A stretch of 64,000 bases of DNA from positions 1 through 64,000 of the forward strand of contig NZ_VJXX01000008.1 of the NCBI RefSeq assembly GCF_009377195.2. The letters run 5' to 3'. Made by a program: the position numbers and the translations under genes. Numbering within the stretch: the first letter of the stretch is position 1; each line of letters opens with the position of its first letter. The stretch comes from Arthrobacter bussei. Its GTDB lineage: Bacteria; Actinomycetota; Actinomycetes; Actinomycetales; Micrococcaceae. Below, piece by piece: positions 56,996 to 64,000 of the stretch. The notes beneath the pieces were generated by a model. The model was not told the origin of the DNA, ran no database searches, and worked only from the letters and a program-made list of their open reading frames with translations.

Positions 56996-58489
56996 ATGAC
57001 CACCAACCCAGCCGACGTCTCAGACTTCCCTCAGATCCGTGCCATCGTCCGTGCCAACGGCACCGGAGAAGTCGTCATTGCGGGCAACTCCCGCCCCATC
57101 ATCGCCGCGGACGAGACCGCGCTACGCCGTGAATCAATGACCGTCATAGCCGCGCAGGCGAACGTTCTCAACCGACCCGTTCGCGTCTACACCGAAGGCC
57201 CGGAAGGCGACGGCGAGCTGATCGTCCACCCGGACGGGAACATCCAGGAAGTTGCCACCGAGGCCAAGAACCGTCGCCGCCGCCCTGAGTCGCCGGCATC
57301 CTCAACTACCAAACCTCGCGGTACCGAGAATGACGCACCCGCGCCGATCTTCACGCCAGCCGGGTCGGCCCCAACGTCTACGGAACGACCCGTAGAGCGA
57401 CAGGATCACACCATGACACCATCGACGCTTATCAGTTCCGTGCCGACGTCCAGGGCAGTCCCGCAGGGCGCTACAGGCACTAGCTCCGCTCCTGCCCCAG
57501 CACCCGTTGCAGAGCCTGTTGAGGACGCACCGATGCGCCGCAGTTTGAAGGACACGTCTTTCCTCGTGAGTGAACCGGTTATGGAGCCGGCCACCCGAGG
57601 GTGGCGGGGAGCGATGACGAGACTGGGCTTCCGCATGGCACCGTCAGCAGAGGAGCTGGCCGAGCGCGACGACATCAGAGTTGTCAGCCAGCACTGGCCC
57701 GGTCCTCGCCTCATCGCCGTCGTGAACCGGAAAGGTGGGGCTAATAAGACACCCACCGTCGTGATGCTCAGTGCGATCCTCGCCCGCTATAGCGGCGCCT
57801 CAACCTGCGCGTGGGACAACAACGAGTCCCAGGGCACGCTGGGATGGCGCACTGAGAAGGGCGCCCATGACCGGAGCGTGCTGGATCTCATCGACTCCTC
57901 GCAGCAGCTTCTCTCCCCCGAGACCAACGCGGCCGAGATTGCCAAGTTCGTCCACCACCAGACCGTCGACAAGTTCGACGTCCTGCGCTCAGATGAGGAT
58001 GAGGAAGGCGATCACGAGGTCACCGCCGAGGAAGTCGACATCGCCCACCAGGTACTCACCCGCTACTACCGGCTGATCGTCATGGACTCAGGCAACACCG
58101 CCCGGGCCGCAAACTGGCGGCGGATGATTCACCACACCAACCAGCTTGTCGTCCCTGTAACAGCCGTCGAGGACCGCGCCGAGGCCGCACGCCTGACGCT
58201 CCAGACCCTCATCTCCCGCGGTGGGCACGACGCCGAGCTGGCACGCAACGCGGTTGTCATCGTCTCTGAGTCAACCGACGCCAAGCGCAGCATGTCCGGT
58301 GATGCTTTGAAGCGAGCGAAGCAGGAGGCCCGCCGTATCGCGGATGGGTTCGAGCCCTATGTCCGCTCCGTCGTCCGCATCCCCTACGACCCGGCTCTGG
58401 TCAACGGACCGATCCGCTACGAGGCGCTGCGCCCCGAGACGCAGCGAGCTTGGCTTGCAGCCGCAGCGGCCGTCGCCACAGGGTTCTAG
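56996..58489 (+). CDS. MinD/ParA-like ATPase of the transfer operon
   Basis: 497 residues. The first 235 are mostly low-complexity with a small beta-rich start. The C-terminal half is a MinD/ParA ATPase: deviant Walker A NRKGGANKTPT (KGGANKT 246-252), a switch-like WDNNESQGTLGW, LIVMDSGNTARAANWRRMI (Walker B-like), and PVTAVEDRAEAARLTLQTL. Note the A-N-K-T in place of G-V-G-K-T. Such proteins occur in actinobacterial transfer regions and may position the apparatus at the pole or septum. It is a third ParA-type gene of this plasmid if the DUF6668-like one is counted. Confidence 0.8.
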   Translation: MTTNPADVSDFPQIRAIVRANGTGEVVIAGNSRPIIAADETALRRESMTVIAAQANVLNRPVRVYTEGPEGDGELIVHPDGNIQEVATEAKNRRRRPESPASSTTKPRGTENDAPAPIFTPAGSAPTSTERPVERQDHTMTPSTLISSVPTSRAVPQGATGTSSAPAPAPVAEPVEDAPMRRSLKDTSFLVSEPVMEPATRGWRGAMTRLGFRMAPSAEELAERDDIRVVSQHWPGPRLIAVVNRKGGANKTPTVVMLSAILARYSGASTCAWDNNESQGTLGWRTEKGAHDRSVLDLIDSSQQLLSPETNAAEIAKFVHHQTVDKFDVLRSDEDEEGDHEVTAEEVDIAHQVLTRYYRLIVMDSGNTARAANWRRMIHHTNQLVVPVTAVEDRAEAARLTLQTLISRGGHDAELARNAVVIVSESTDAKRSMSGDALKRAKQEARRIADGFEPYVRSVVRIPYDPALVNGPIRYEALRPETQRAWLAAAAAVATGF

Positions 58490-58600
58490 CTCAACGCCAC
58501 CTCAGACAAAAAGCAGCCGGCGCTCTACGTGAATGGGGGAATCACGGAGTGCCAGCTGCTTCTGTCGTTAAGACTATCTGCCGCCTCTGACGGGACAAAT

Positions 58601-58927
58601 TCAGGGGGCGGTACCGAACCGATTCTTGACCGGGATCTCGCGCCGGCTGCATTGGCTTGGTAGCACCCACGCCTCACGAGCACGCGAGAACTCGACCCAC
58701 TGCGCGCAGACCTCTCCCGCCGCCCACGCCATCGCGAAACCACGCATCGTCTGCTTCGCGCCATCAGGGTAGGACAGCTCCAGCCAGATCGGCAGAGCCT
58801 TCGCAGGCTCCGTGATATCTCCGGACGGTGCCTCGAGCTGCACAGGAGGTCGAAACCGGTCTGCGCTCGGAGGGATGCCATGCCAGCCAGGACGGGGCGC
58901 GTGGCGAGGTTCGGAGGACATCGGCAC
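58601..58927 (-). CDS. Hypothetical plasmid protein, 108 aa
   Basis: 108 residues, basic and Trp-rich: LELSYPDGAKQTMRGFAMAWAAGEVCAQWVEFSRAREAWVLPSQCSRREIPVKNRFGTAP. The segment PDGAKQTMRGFAMAWAAGEVCAQWVEF...EAWVLPSQCSRREI is a pattern I know from many actinobacterial plasmids, with no function known. It probably folds as a small beta-barrel-like domain. It is convergent with the MinD/ParA-like gene across 111 bases. Confidence 0.65.
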   Translation of the reverse strand: MPMSSEPRHAPRPGWHGIPPSADRFRPPVQLEAPSGDITEPAKALPIWLELSYPDGAKQTMRGFAMAWAAGEVCAQWVEFSRAREAWVLPSQCSRREIPVKNRFGTAP

Positions 58928-58972
58928 ACCGTACCGGCCAGCCCAGACAGTCAGCGCTCACAGAGAAGGCTG

Positions 58973-59320
58973 CTAGCCCCGCCCCGCGCTTTTTGCTCCG
59001 CCGGCCACCGCGTCAACGTACTGCCGCAATGACGGCACCCATGCCACAAGTTGATCTACGTCGCTCCACTTCACAATGAGCCGCAGCCCTAGTTGTGGCT
59101 GAGCATAACTTCGTACCGCACGTCTCTCCACGGCCACGGAGTAGGGGACGTCAAACGCATCAAGGCCCTCGCTGAGCTCCGCGATGCCTCTTTGCCAAGC
59201 CTCGCTGCCGTCCATCCTCCAGATAGACCAGCCGGTGGCCTTATTAAGTCGGAATGCACCTACGCGCACGAGACCGACAAACACTCGCTGCGCGGTGCGC
59301 TGCTCCGGGCTCAGCGGCAC
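58973..59320 (-). CDS. Hypothetical protein, 115 aa
   Basis: 115 residues: TAQRVFVGLVRVGAFRLNKATGWSIWRMDGSEAWQRGIAELSEGLDAFDVPYSVAVERRAVRSYAQPQLGLRLIVKWSDVDQLVAWVPSLRQYVDAVAGG. It has the alternating strands of a compact alpha/beta domain and no signal peptide. No family recognised. It stands 41 bases from the next minus-strand gene. Confidence 0.6.
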   Translation of the reverse strand: MPLSPEQRTAQRVFVGLVRVGAFRLNKATGWSIWRMDGSEAWQRGIAELSEGLDAFDVPYSVAVERRAVRSYAQPQLGLRLIVKWSDVDQLVAWVPSLRQYVDAVAGGAKSAGRG

Positions 59321-59361
59321 ATGATCAACTCCTCTCGGCTATTCAGGGCTCAAGCAAAGAC

Positions 59362-60273
59362 TTACTGCATCATGTCCCAGACTTCTTGGCGCGCCGCAGG
59401 GAAATCAAACGTGCCTCCTGATGTGAGCGACGTGACTCGCTCAAGAGGCCACTCGGTCAGCACACCGTAGCGAGCAGAGAAGATGCCCACCCGATCGATG
59501 TTGTACCGGTTTGAGTAGTCCAGCAGCGCGTAGCCAAGAAGCTGGTAAACGTTGACGGGCTTCAGCACGTCCGGACGGAGCCCCACTTTGTTCTTGGGAG
59601 CCAGAGTCGTCTTTACGTCGATGAGTAGCCCATCCGCTATGAGGTCAGCTTCCGCGGCATAGCGTCGATCAGGTCCACGGTCGGAGAGATCGAAGGTGGG
59701 GCCTAAGCTAAACGGACCTGAGAGCGCCGGAATGAGGCGTTCTTCGGAGAGTTCCCTCAATGCGACTAGTTCAGAAATAGCGGCATCGTCTGCCTGATCA
59801 AGCATTGTGTCGACAGTGAAGTTGCCAGAACCCACCAGACTCGGTATTAGAGGAGCCCCTGCGGCGCCAGCCCGGTGTGCACTGACACAGAGAGCCAGAG
59901 CCCATGCGGCCCGGGCGGCAAGCTCGCGATCATCTGACTGGCCGACGAAGCCCGCCAGTTCATTAACAACCCGACGGTAGCCCTCGAACGGGTAGAAAAT
60001 GAGCGCCGACATCGGTGTCTCATCAGGCTTCAAGATCAACCGAACGATCAAATCGACAGCAGTTCCCACGGTGGCGGCATGCGCCCCCATTGAGTCGATC
60101 ACGAGATCTCCTGCAACCGCCTTATATTCGGCCTGAAGGGCCTTCATATTCGGAAAATTAGCACGGACATATTGGCCAATAGAGGTCTTCGGGTCTACGA
60201 CGTCTCTGCTGAGAAACCCAGTGGTGTTGAACATGTTTAGACCATAACCGTAGGGAGTGACGTTAGAACTCAA
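59362..60273 (-). CDS. PD-(D/E)XK-like nuclease-fold protein
   Basis: 303 residues. The C-terminal half reads YAAEADLIADGLLIDVKTTLAPKNKVGLRPDVLKPVNVYQLLGYALLDYSNRYNIDRVGIFSARYGVLTEW, an E...D...D-x-K arrangement in which LLIDVKTT supplies the D-V-K of a PD-(D/E)XK active site and QLLGYALL the following helix. The N-terminal half is helical. It could be a stand-alone restriction or defence nuclease, close to Lsr2 and McrBC. Assigned by motif only. Confidence 0.62.
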   Translation of the reverse strand: MSSNVTPYGYGLNMFNTTGFLSRDVVDPKTSIGQYVRANFPNMKALQAEYKAVAGDLVIDSMGAHAATVGTAVDLIVRLILKPDETPMSALIFYPFEGYRRVVNELAGFVGQSDDRELAARAAWALALCVSAHRAGAAGAPLIPSLVGSGNFTVDTMLDQADDAAISELVALRELSEERLIPALSGPFSLGPTFDLSDRGPDRRYAAEADLIADGLLIDVKTTLAPKNKVGLRPDVLKPVNVYQLLGYALLDYSNRYNIDRVGIFSARYGVLTEWPLERVTSLTSGGTFDFPAARQEVWDMMQ

Positions 60274-60845
60274 CCCGCTGCGTATAGCAGTCCTCTAACC
60301 ACTAACTCAACCAACCACCAGGTCGAATGCACTTCGGTTTGCTCAGCTCCACGGTCAACGTCTTTTGCTGCTGCCTGGGGAGCGTACGCACTCCCTCCGA
60401 GCTGCCTACGGCTGCGCCGCCCCGACCTGAGGGGTTCTCCCAGGCGCTTCGCTTATTTCCCGGGAGAACCCCTGCGCTCGTGGCCCTACGGGTAGACAGC
60501 TCTGCGCGGAGTGCAGCGAGACAAGCTCGCCAGCAGCAAAAAACGCGGATGGGAAGGGCAGGGACCACCATGGTTCAGCAGACAAAGACCACAGCAAGCA
60601 CCACCCGAAGGCCACGAAGAGGGCCACCGGGAAAACCGTCGAGGAGCATAGGGTGGAAGCTGAGGTGTAGCACCGTCAGCTCATCGTTCTGCTCGAGTCC
60701 CTAACCAGTGGATAAGTCAGTTTTCACGGCCGCCGGGCTTGTCCTGCTCGAAGTCCTGTCCTTCCGGCTCGTCAGCACTGGTGCCTGACTACTCCGGGGT
60801 GCACCAGACCGTCCGGACAAGAACTGACGAGCAGGAAGGCAGGGA
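60274..60845. other. Long non-coding region with two large inverted repeats
   Basis: 572 bases between two minus-strand genes. Open frames exist but none with coding features. It holds a perfect 11-bp inverted repeat (60431-60441 with 60462-60472) and, next to the following gene, a long nested inverted repeat (60753-60846). It may be an origin, a recombination site or an RNA gene. The promoter of the PD-(D/E)XK-like gene must be in the first 150 bases. Confidence 0.5.
60431..60472. repeat. Perfect 11-bp inverted repeat, 20-base loop
   Basis: GGGGTTCTCCC (60431-60441) pairs with GGGAGAACCCC (60462-60472). The loop contains CTTCGCTTATTT. It is far from any gene end, so it is less likely to be a simple terminator. 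Confidence 0.7.
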
Positions 60846-60846
60846 C
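60753..60846. repeat. Nested long inverted repeat (cruciform-like)
   Basis: The outer arms are 60753-60775 and 60824-60846 (CTCGTCAG and CTGACGAG at their inner ends, then GGAAGG/CCTTCC and GGGAC/GTCCC further out). An inner pair CTGGTGC/GCACCAG lies at about 60778-60784 and 60800-60806. It ends at the stop codon of the HTH gene at 60846. It could be a terminator or a DNA-processing site. Confidence 0.7.
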
Positions 60847-61253
60847 TAGAGCTTCCTGTCCCCTACTCGTGTGCCGCAGTTTAGGCATCCACGAGCGACT
60901 GCGAGATCCGGCTCGTCCTCACTAGCAGATTCCGGTGTAGCGTCGGGATTCTCATCAGCACCATCGTCTTCGGGCACCATTGAGAGCCCTTGTTCCTCGT
61001 CCGACGCCGGTGAACCGTCGCCGACAAATCCGGGTTTGGTGTTGTAGCTTGCCTCAAGGTGCTCGTGCACGTCATCGCGAAGAATCACCCACGTGCCACC
61101 GAGGCGGATGGCAGGCAGCCTGCCCTCGCGTAGCCATCGATACGTCACCGTCTTATCAAATAGCCCAAGCATGTCAGTCAGCTGCTTCGCACTGAGTCGA
61201 GAGGGTAGATCCGCGAAAAGAGTGCCGAGTGCTCTACTCATGACCGGCGTCAT
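60846..61253 (-). CDS. HTH regulator, paralogue of the transfer regulator
   Basis: 135 residues. The HTH (about 10-68) reads LFADLPSRLSAKQLTDMLGLFDKTVTYRWLREGRLPAIRLGGTWVILRDDVHEHLEASYNT, clearly related to the protein at 54940 (shared LGGTW-I/V-I-F/L-R-D-E/D-V-x-E-H-L). An acidic linker (75-120) ends in CLNCGTRVGDRK, a lone C-x-x-C that could hold half a zinc site. The two regulators may share or compete for operators. It lies 18 bases from the Lsr2 gene on the same strand. Confidence 0.85.
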   Translation of the reverse strand: MTPVMSRALGTLFADLPSRLSAKQLTDMLGLFDKTVTYRWLREGRLPAIRLGGTWVILRDDVHEHLEASYNTKPGFVGDGSPASDEEQGLSMVPEDDGADENPDATPESASEDEPDLAVARGCLNCGTRVGDRKL

Positions 61254-61271
61254 CCGTGCTGGCGGGGGTGT

Positions 61272-61613
61272 CTACTTGTTGGCCTCCTTATAGGCATCCA
61301 CTACTGACTGCGGGATTCGCCCCCGAGAGCTCGGGTTATGGCCGTTGTCCTGCGCCCATTGACGAATCTTCTGTACGTCGTCGCGCTTCGTACGACTCGT
61401 GGATGTCCCAAGGCGCCCACCCTGACCCCTGCGGCCACCGGACGCCTTACGAGCGGCATCGACGTACTGCGACAGCGTAGAACGCAGCTCAGAGGCGTTA
61501 TTCGTAGTCAGGTCGATCTCGTACTCCGTGCCGTCCAAGCCGAAACGAACGGTCTCCTCAGCCTCCTGGCCGTTAAGGTCATCAATCATCTGAATCTGTA
61601 TACGCTGCGCCAT
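61272..61613 (-). CDS. lsr2: Nucleoid-associated xenogeneic silencer Lsr2
   Basis: 113 residues from ATG 61613 (MAQRIQIQMIDDLNGQEAEETVRFGLDGTEYEIDLTTNNASELRSTLSQYVDAARKASGG). The N-terminal dimerisation domain is typical, and the C-terminal DNA-binding end has DDVQKIRQWAQDNGHNPSSRGRIPQSVVDAYKEANK, where the R-G-R motif enters the minor groove of AT-rich DNA. Plasmid copies of Lsr2 often quiet horizontally gained genes. It is upstream of the HTH gene in the same minus-strand unit. Confidence 0.95.
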   Translation of the reverse strand: MAQRIQIQMIDDLNGQEAEETVRFGLDGTEYEIDLTTNNASELRSTLSQYVDAARKASGGRRGQGGRLGTSTSRTKRDDVQKIRQWAQDNGHNPSSRGRIPQSVVDAYKEANK

Positions 61614-61698
61614 TCTACGTCTCTCCAAGTGATTCGATGTGTAGTAAGGATCCCCGACTATTGACCTTACTAGCTGCAGATAGGGGAAGACTTCAGGG

Positions 61699-61997
61699 AT
61701 GACTGAGCACGTCCATCGATATTCACTATCTTCATGCTCAACCCTTCCACTGCGGATGGGTATGCGGACGATGGCACCATCAGGTGCTGCTTGTCACTGG
61801 TTGACGCAGCGGGAGTTAAGGGACTACGCGTGGTCAATTTGTTCGCTTACCGCAGCACTGATCCGGCCGGCCTTAAAGCCGCGTCCGATGCGGCGGGGGG
61901 AGACGACACTCCGGCTGAGGTTTGCAGGTGCCGGGTCTCAGCGCGCCGGGTCAGCTTCTTGTCTAGGATGGTGCTGGCCGTCCCGGACGTGGGTTAG
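61699..61997 (+). pseudogene. Broken DUF1643 gene (frameshift, both ends worn)
   Basis: From ATG 61699 one frame reads MTEHVHRYSLSS, and from 61734 the next frame reads MLNPSTADGYADDGTIRCCLSLVDAAGVKGLRVVNLFAYRSTDPAGLKAASDAAGGDDTP. The second part matches the start of DUF1643 (MLNPSTAD, DD-x-TIR, VVNLFAYR-x-TDP), but the segment that should come before it is short and in another frame, and the C-terminal half is missing. The normal start RYxYxLxR...VMLNPSTAD seems to have lost bases near 61730. It is probably dead. Confidence 0.6.
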
Positions 61998-62008
61998 CCA
62001 GAACTAGG

Positions 62009-63658
62009 ATGAGCCGTATGACGACATACGATCGGGCTTTGACGGTGCCCGCTGTGCGACGCGCCATCACCGATTTGCAACGTACGCGCATCCACCCCTT
62101 CTTCCTCGCCTATCTTGTGCTCAGAAGGCATGCGATTGAATCTGGCAGCGTGATCGGGCTTACTCCTCGATGGCTCCGGGATCTTGCACCTTTCATCCGG
62201 GTAGAAGGTGCGCCGCATAACAAGCCCTACTACCGGCCCTTGTCCAACCAGCAGGTCAGTGACACCAACTCCTACTGGCTGAACAGAAACCTCGCTGGAT
62301 CATTCGCGCCGAGCTCTCTACGGGGACCCATCGTGGAGCTGGCCACCGACGGGCAAGGGAACTACGAACTTAGTGATAACCATGAGCAGCAAGCTCTCGA
62401 CGCGCTGCTCTACGGACAGCGCGTCGACGTAGTTTCGCTAGCTGCCTTCCTGCTACGAGACTTTGGCTTCGAGCTACTGCTGTCAGAGGTGGATGAAGCT
62501 CTTGTCATCGCCTTCCGCAGCGTGTTCCGCTTCGACTTTGATCCGGCTGGCGAGGAGGCCTTCGAAAAATTATTTTTCGTACCGGATGATACTCCGCTGG
62601 TGCAACTTTTTGAGCCGCTCGATCCCCCGTTCACGGAGGAGGGCTACGGCATCATGGCATCCGGCGTGGACGCCGAACCCCTACCGGTCGAAACGTCACG
62701 GGAACCGATTCGTTCGCTCTCTGTCACCGATCTAGGCATCGGTTACGAACAGGGGCCCATCATTTCGCATGCCTCGAATAGTCCTGCGACCGAACAACTG
62801 CCGGAATCTGACCCCATGGTGGCCTTGGTTCGCCGTCTGCTGGAAACCAGCGGGGGGGTGATCTTCACAGGCCCTCCGGGTACAGGGAAGTCGTATGCGG
62901 CGGCCCTAGTAGCAGAGAGCCTCGTAGACACGCACTCGGAACGTACCCGCTACGTCCAATTCCATGCTTCCTACCAGTACGAGGACTTCATCGAGGGCTT
63001 CCGTCCGAAAGAAGGCGGTGACGGCTTCATCCTTCGCGCCGGGCACCTTATTGAGATGAGTGATCGAGCCCGAGAGAATCCCGAGCAAACGTTCGTTCTC
63101 GTGGTGGACGAACTGAGTCGGGGGGATGTTGGACGAGTTTTTGGCGAGGCCCTGACATACGTCGAGAAGAGCAAGCGGGACGTCTCGTTTACGCTGTCAT
63201 CCGGGCGAGAAGCAACCATTCCCAGCAACCTTCTTCTGCTGTGCACCATGAACCCTATGGACAAAGGAGTTGATGAGGTTGACGCAGCATTTGAACGCCG
63301 GTTCGCAAAAATCGAAATGCTGCCCGACGCGGAGGTCCTTTCGGTAATGCTTAAAGACAATGGTCTTCCGGAAGAACTTCGTCATCGCGTCCTAGGGTGG
63401 TTCCGCCAGGTCAACAAGCGAGCTACCGATATACCGATGGCGGCACTTGGCCAGGCGTACTTTGCACAGGTCACTAATGCCAACGACCTATGGGACTTGT
63501 GGAGCCATCAACTGAAGTTCCATGTTGCGCGAGCATTCCGCCACGATAACGAGTCGCGTCAGAGTGTAGAGCAGGGATGGCGCGCTGCCGTCGGCAGTGA
63601 CGAGGTGCCAACGGCGCAGGACTCACCCCAAAATGGATCCGGCGATGAAACCCCGTAG
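62009..63658 (+). CDS. mcrB: McrB-like AAA+ restriction subunit
   Basis: 549 residues. The N-terminal 240 are a specificity part without a domain I recognise. The AAA+ part has Walker A TGPPGTGKSYAAAL (GPPGTGKS 288-295), FHASYQYEDFIEGFRP, Walker B LVVDELSRGD (366-373) and the McrB signature TMNPMDKGVDEVDAAFERRF (413-432). McrB is the GTP-using motor of type IV restriction that cuts modified DNA together with McrC. The McrC gene follows six bases later. Confidence 0.92.
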   Translation: MSRMTTYDRALTVPAVRRAITDLQRTRIHPFFLAYLVLRRHAIESGSVIGLTPRWLRDLAPFIRVEGAPHNKPYYRPLSNQQVSDTNSYWLNRNLAGSFAPSSLRGPIVELATDGQGNYELSDNHEQQALDALLYGQRVDVVSLAAFLLRDFGFELLLSEVDEALVIAFRSVFRFDFDPAGEEAFEKLFFVPDDTPLVQLFEPLDPPFTEEGYGIMASGVDAEPLPVETSREPIRSLSVTDLGIGYEQGPIISHASNSPATEQLPESDPMVALVRRLLETSGGVIFTGPPGTGKSYAAALVAESLVDTHSERTRYVQFHASYQYEDFIEGFRPKEGGDGFILRAGHLIEMSDRARENPEQTFVLVVDELSRGDVGRVFGEALTYVEKSKRDVSFTLSSGREATIPSNLLLLCTMNPMDKGVDEVDAAFERRFAKIEMLPDAEVLSVMLKDNGLPEELRHRVLGWFRQVNKRATDIPMAALGQAYFAQVTNANDLWDLWSHQLKFHVARAFRHDNESRQSVEQGWRAAVGSDEVPTAQDSPQNGSGDETP

Positions 63659-63663
63659 CGTGC

Positions 63664-64000
63664 ATGACAGCTGACGAACAGGCCGAGGACAAAGACGATT
63701 TCGCAGTCCTGAAGCTGCGCGAGTTCGAGTCCAGAACGGTGCCAGCCGAATTGATTCTCAACGAGGACCGATCGCTAAACATCTACGAAGATGTGCTGCA
63801 GCGGGCGCTTGTCACCGTAACGGTTAAGGGTGGTTCCTTCCGGCTGCAGGCGGGCCAGTACGTAGGGGTCGTGCCCATCAACGCTCGGTGTGTGCTCCAC
63901 ATTGAGCCACGGACCCCACTAGCGAATCTCACCGCGATGGTGAAAATGGCCGGCTACGACCCGGAAGCGCTGGTTGCGATGCGCACCTATGGTGTATCGG
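63664..64000 (+). CDS. mcrC: McrC nuclease subunit, N-terminal part (cut by window end)
   Basis: 112 codons visible from ATG 63664, running off the right edge: TADEQAEDKDDFAVLKLREFESRTVPAELILNED, then LVTVTVKGGSFRLQAGQYVGVVPINARCVLHIEPRTPLANLTAMVKMAGYDPE. This fits the N-terminal domain of McrC; the PD-(D/E)XK nuclease lies further on, outside the window. It is coupled to mcrB with a five-base gap. Confidence 0.85.
   Translation, partial: MTADEQAEDKDDFAVLKLREFESRTVPAELILNEDRSLNIYEDVLQRALVTVTVKGGSFRLQAGQYVGVVPINARCVLHIEPRTPLANLTAMVKMAGYDPEALVAMRTYGVS

Overview
The window is high-GC DNA with actinobacterial gene families: Lsr2, an SCO6880-type conjugation protein, a DUF4913-type protein, a PadR/HAAS pair, and many GTG starts with GTGA or ATGA overlaps. 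It looks like part of a large mobilisable or conjugative plasmid of an actinobacterium, probably a Micrococcales relative. The host guess is inference. No rRNA, tRNA, CRISPR array or ribosomal-protein gene was seen.

1-31 kb is cargo. It is a string of small one- or two-gene modules on both strands, each with its own control region: GNAT acetyltransferases, two ASCH proteins, a DinB-like protein, a HAD phosphatase, a GDSL hydrolase, a kinase, two MFS exporters, regulator/membrane-protein pairs (XRE/DUF2975, ArsR/MFS, PadR/HAAS, TetR/membrane), lipoproteins, a GIY-YIG protein and a UDG-like protein. Two serine recombinases lie at 0.3 kb and 26.5 kb. Spacers between modules repeatedly carry two short motifs, one around AAGCCGATC and one around GGGTACACC. 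A 529-bp block is duplicated almost exactly. Several genes are broken by one stop codon (HAD, MazG-like) or survive as a remnant. The layout resembles a gene-cassette array, but no integron integrase is visible.

31-38 kb is the plasmid core: a small DNA-binding protein, a primase-like replication initiator, ParA, a putative ribbon-helix-helix ParB, an M48-type protease and small accessory proteins. Three arrays of a 9-bp repeat (NNNAAGACT) surround the initiator/par region, one of them at the parA start. A fourth lies at 46.3 kb. They fit a partition centromere or iteron system.

38-42 kb is mobilisation: a candidate oriT with nested inverted repeats, a MobC-like protein, a MOBP-like relaxase and a coiled-coil partner. 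42.7-46.2 kb is an inserted defence cluster on the minus strand: a Pycsar-like membrane effector, a nucleotide cyclase and a SIR2-domain protein. 46.3-58.5 kb is a type IV secretion set: a DUF4913-type protein, coupling protein, VirB4 ATPase, SCO6880, VirB6/TrbL, VirB8-like and pilin-like proteins and a DUF6668-like protein on the minus strand, and then divergently an HTH regulator, a CHAP/lysozyme-type wall hydrolase, a lipoprotein and a MinD/ParA-like ATPase.

58.5-64 kb carries plasmid hypotheticals, a PD-(D/E)XK-like protein, a second HTH regulator related to the one at 54.9 kb, Lsr2, a broken DUF1643 gene, and McrB with the start of McrC (type IV restriction, cut by the window edge).
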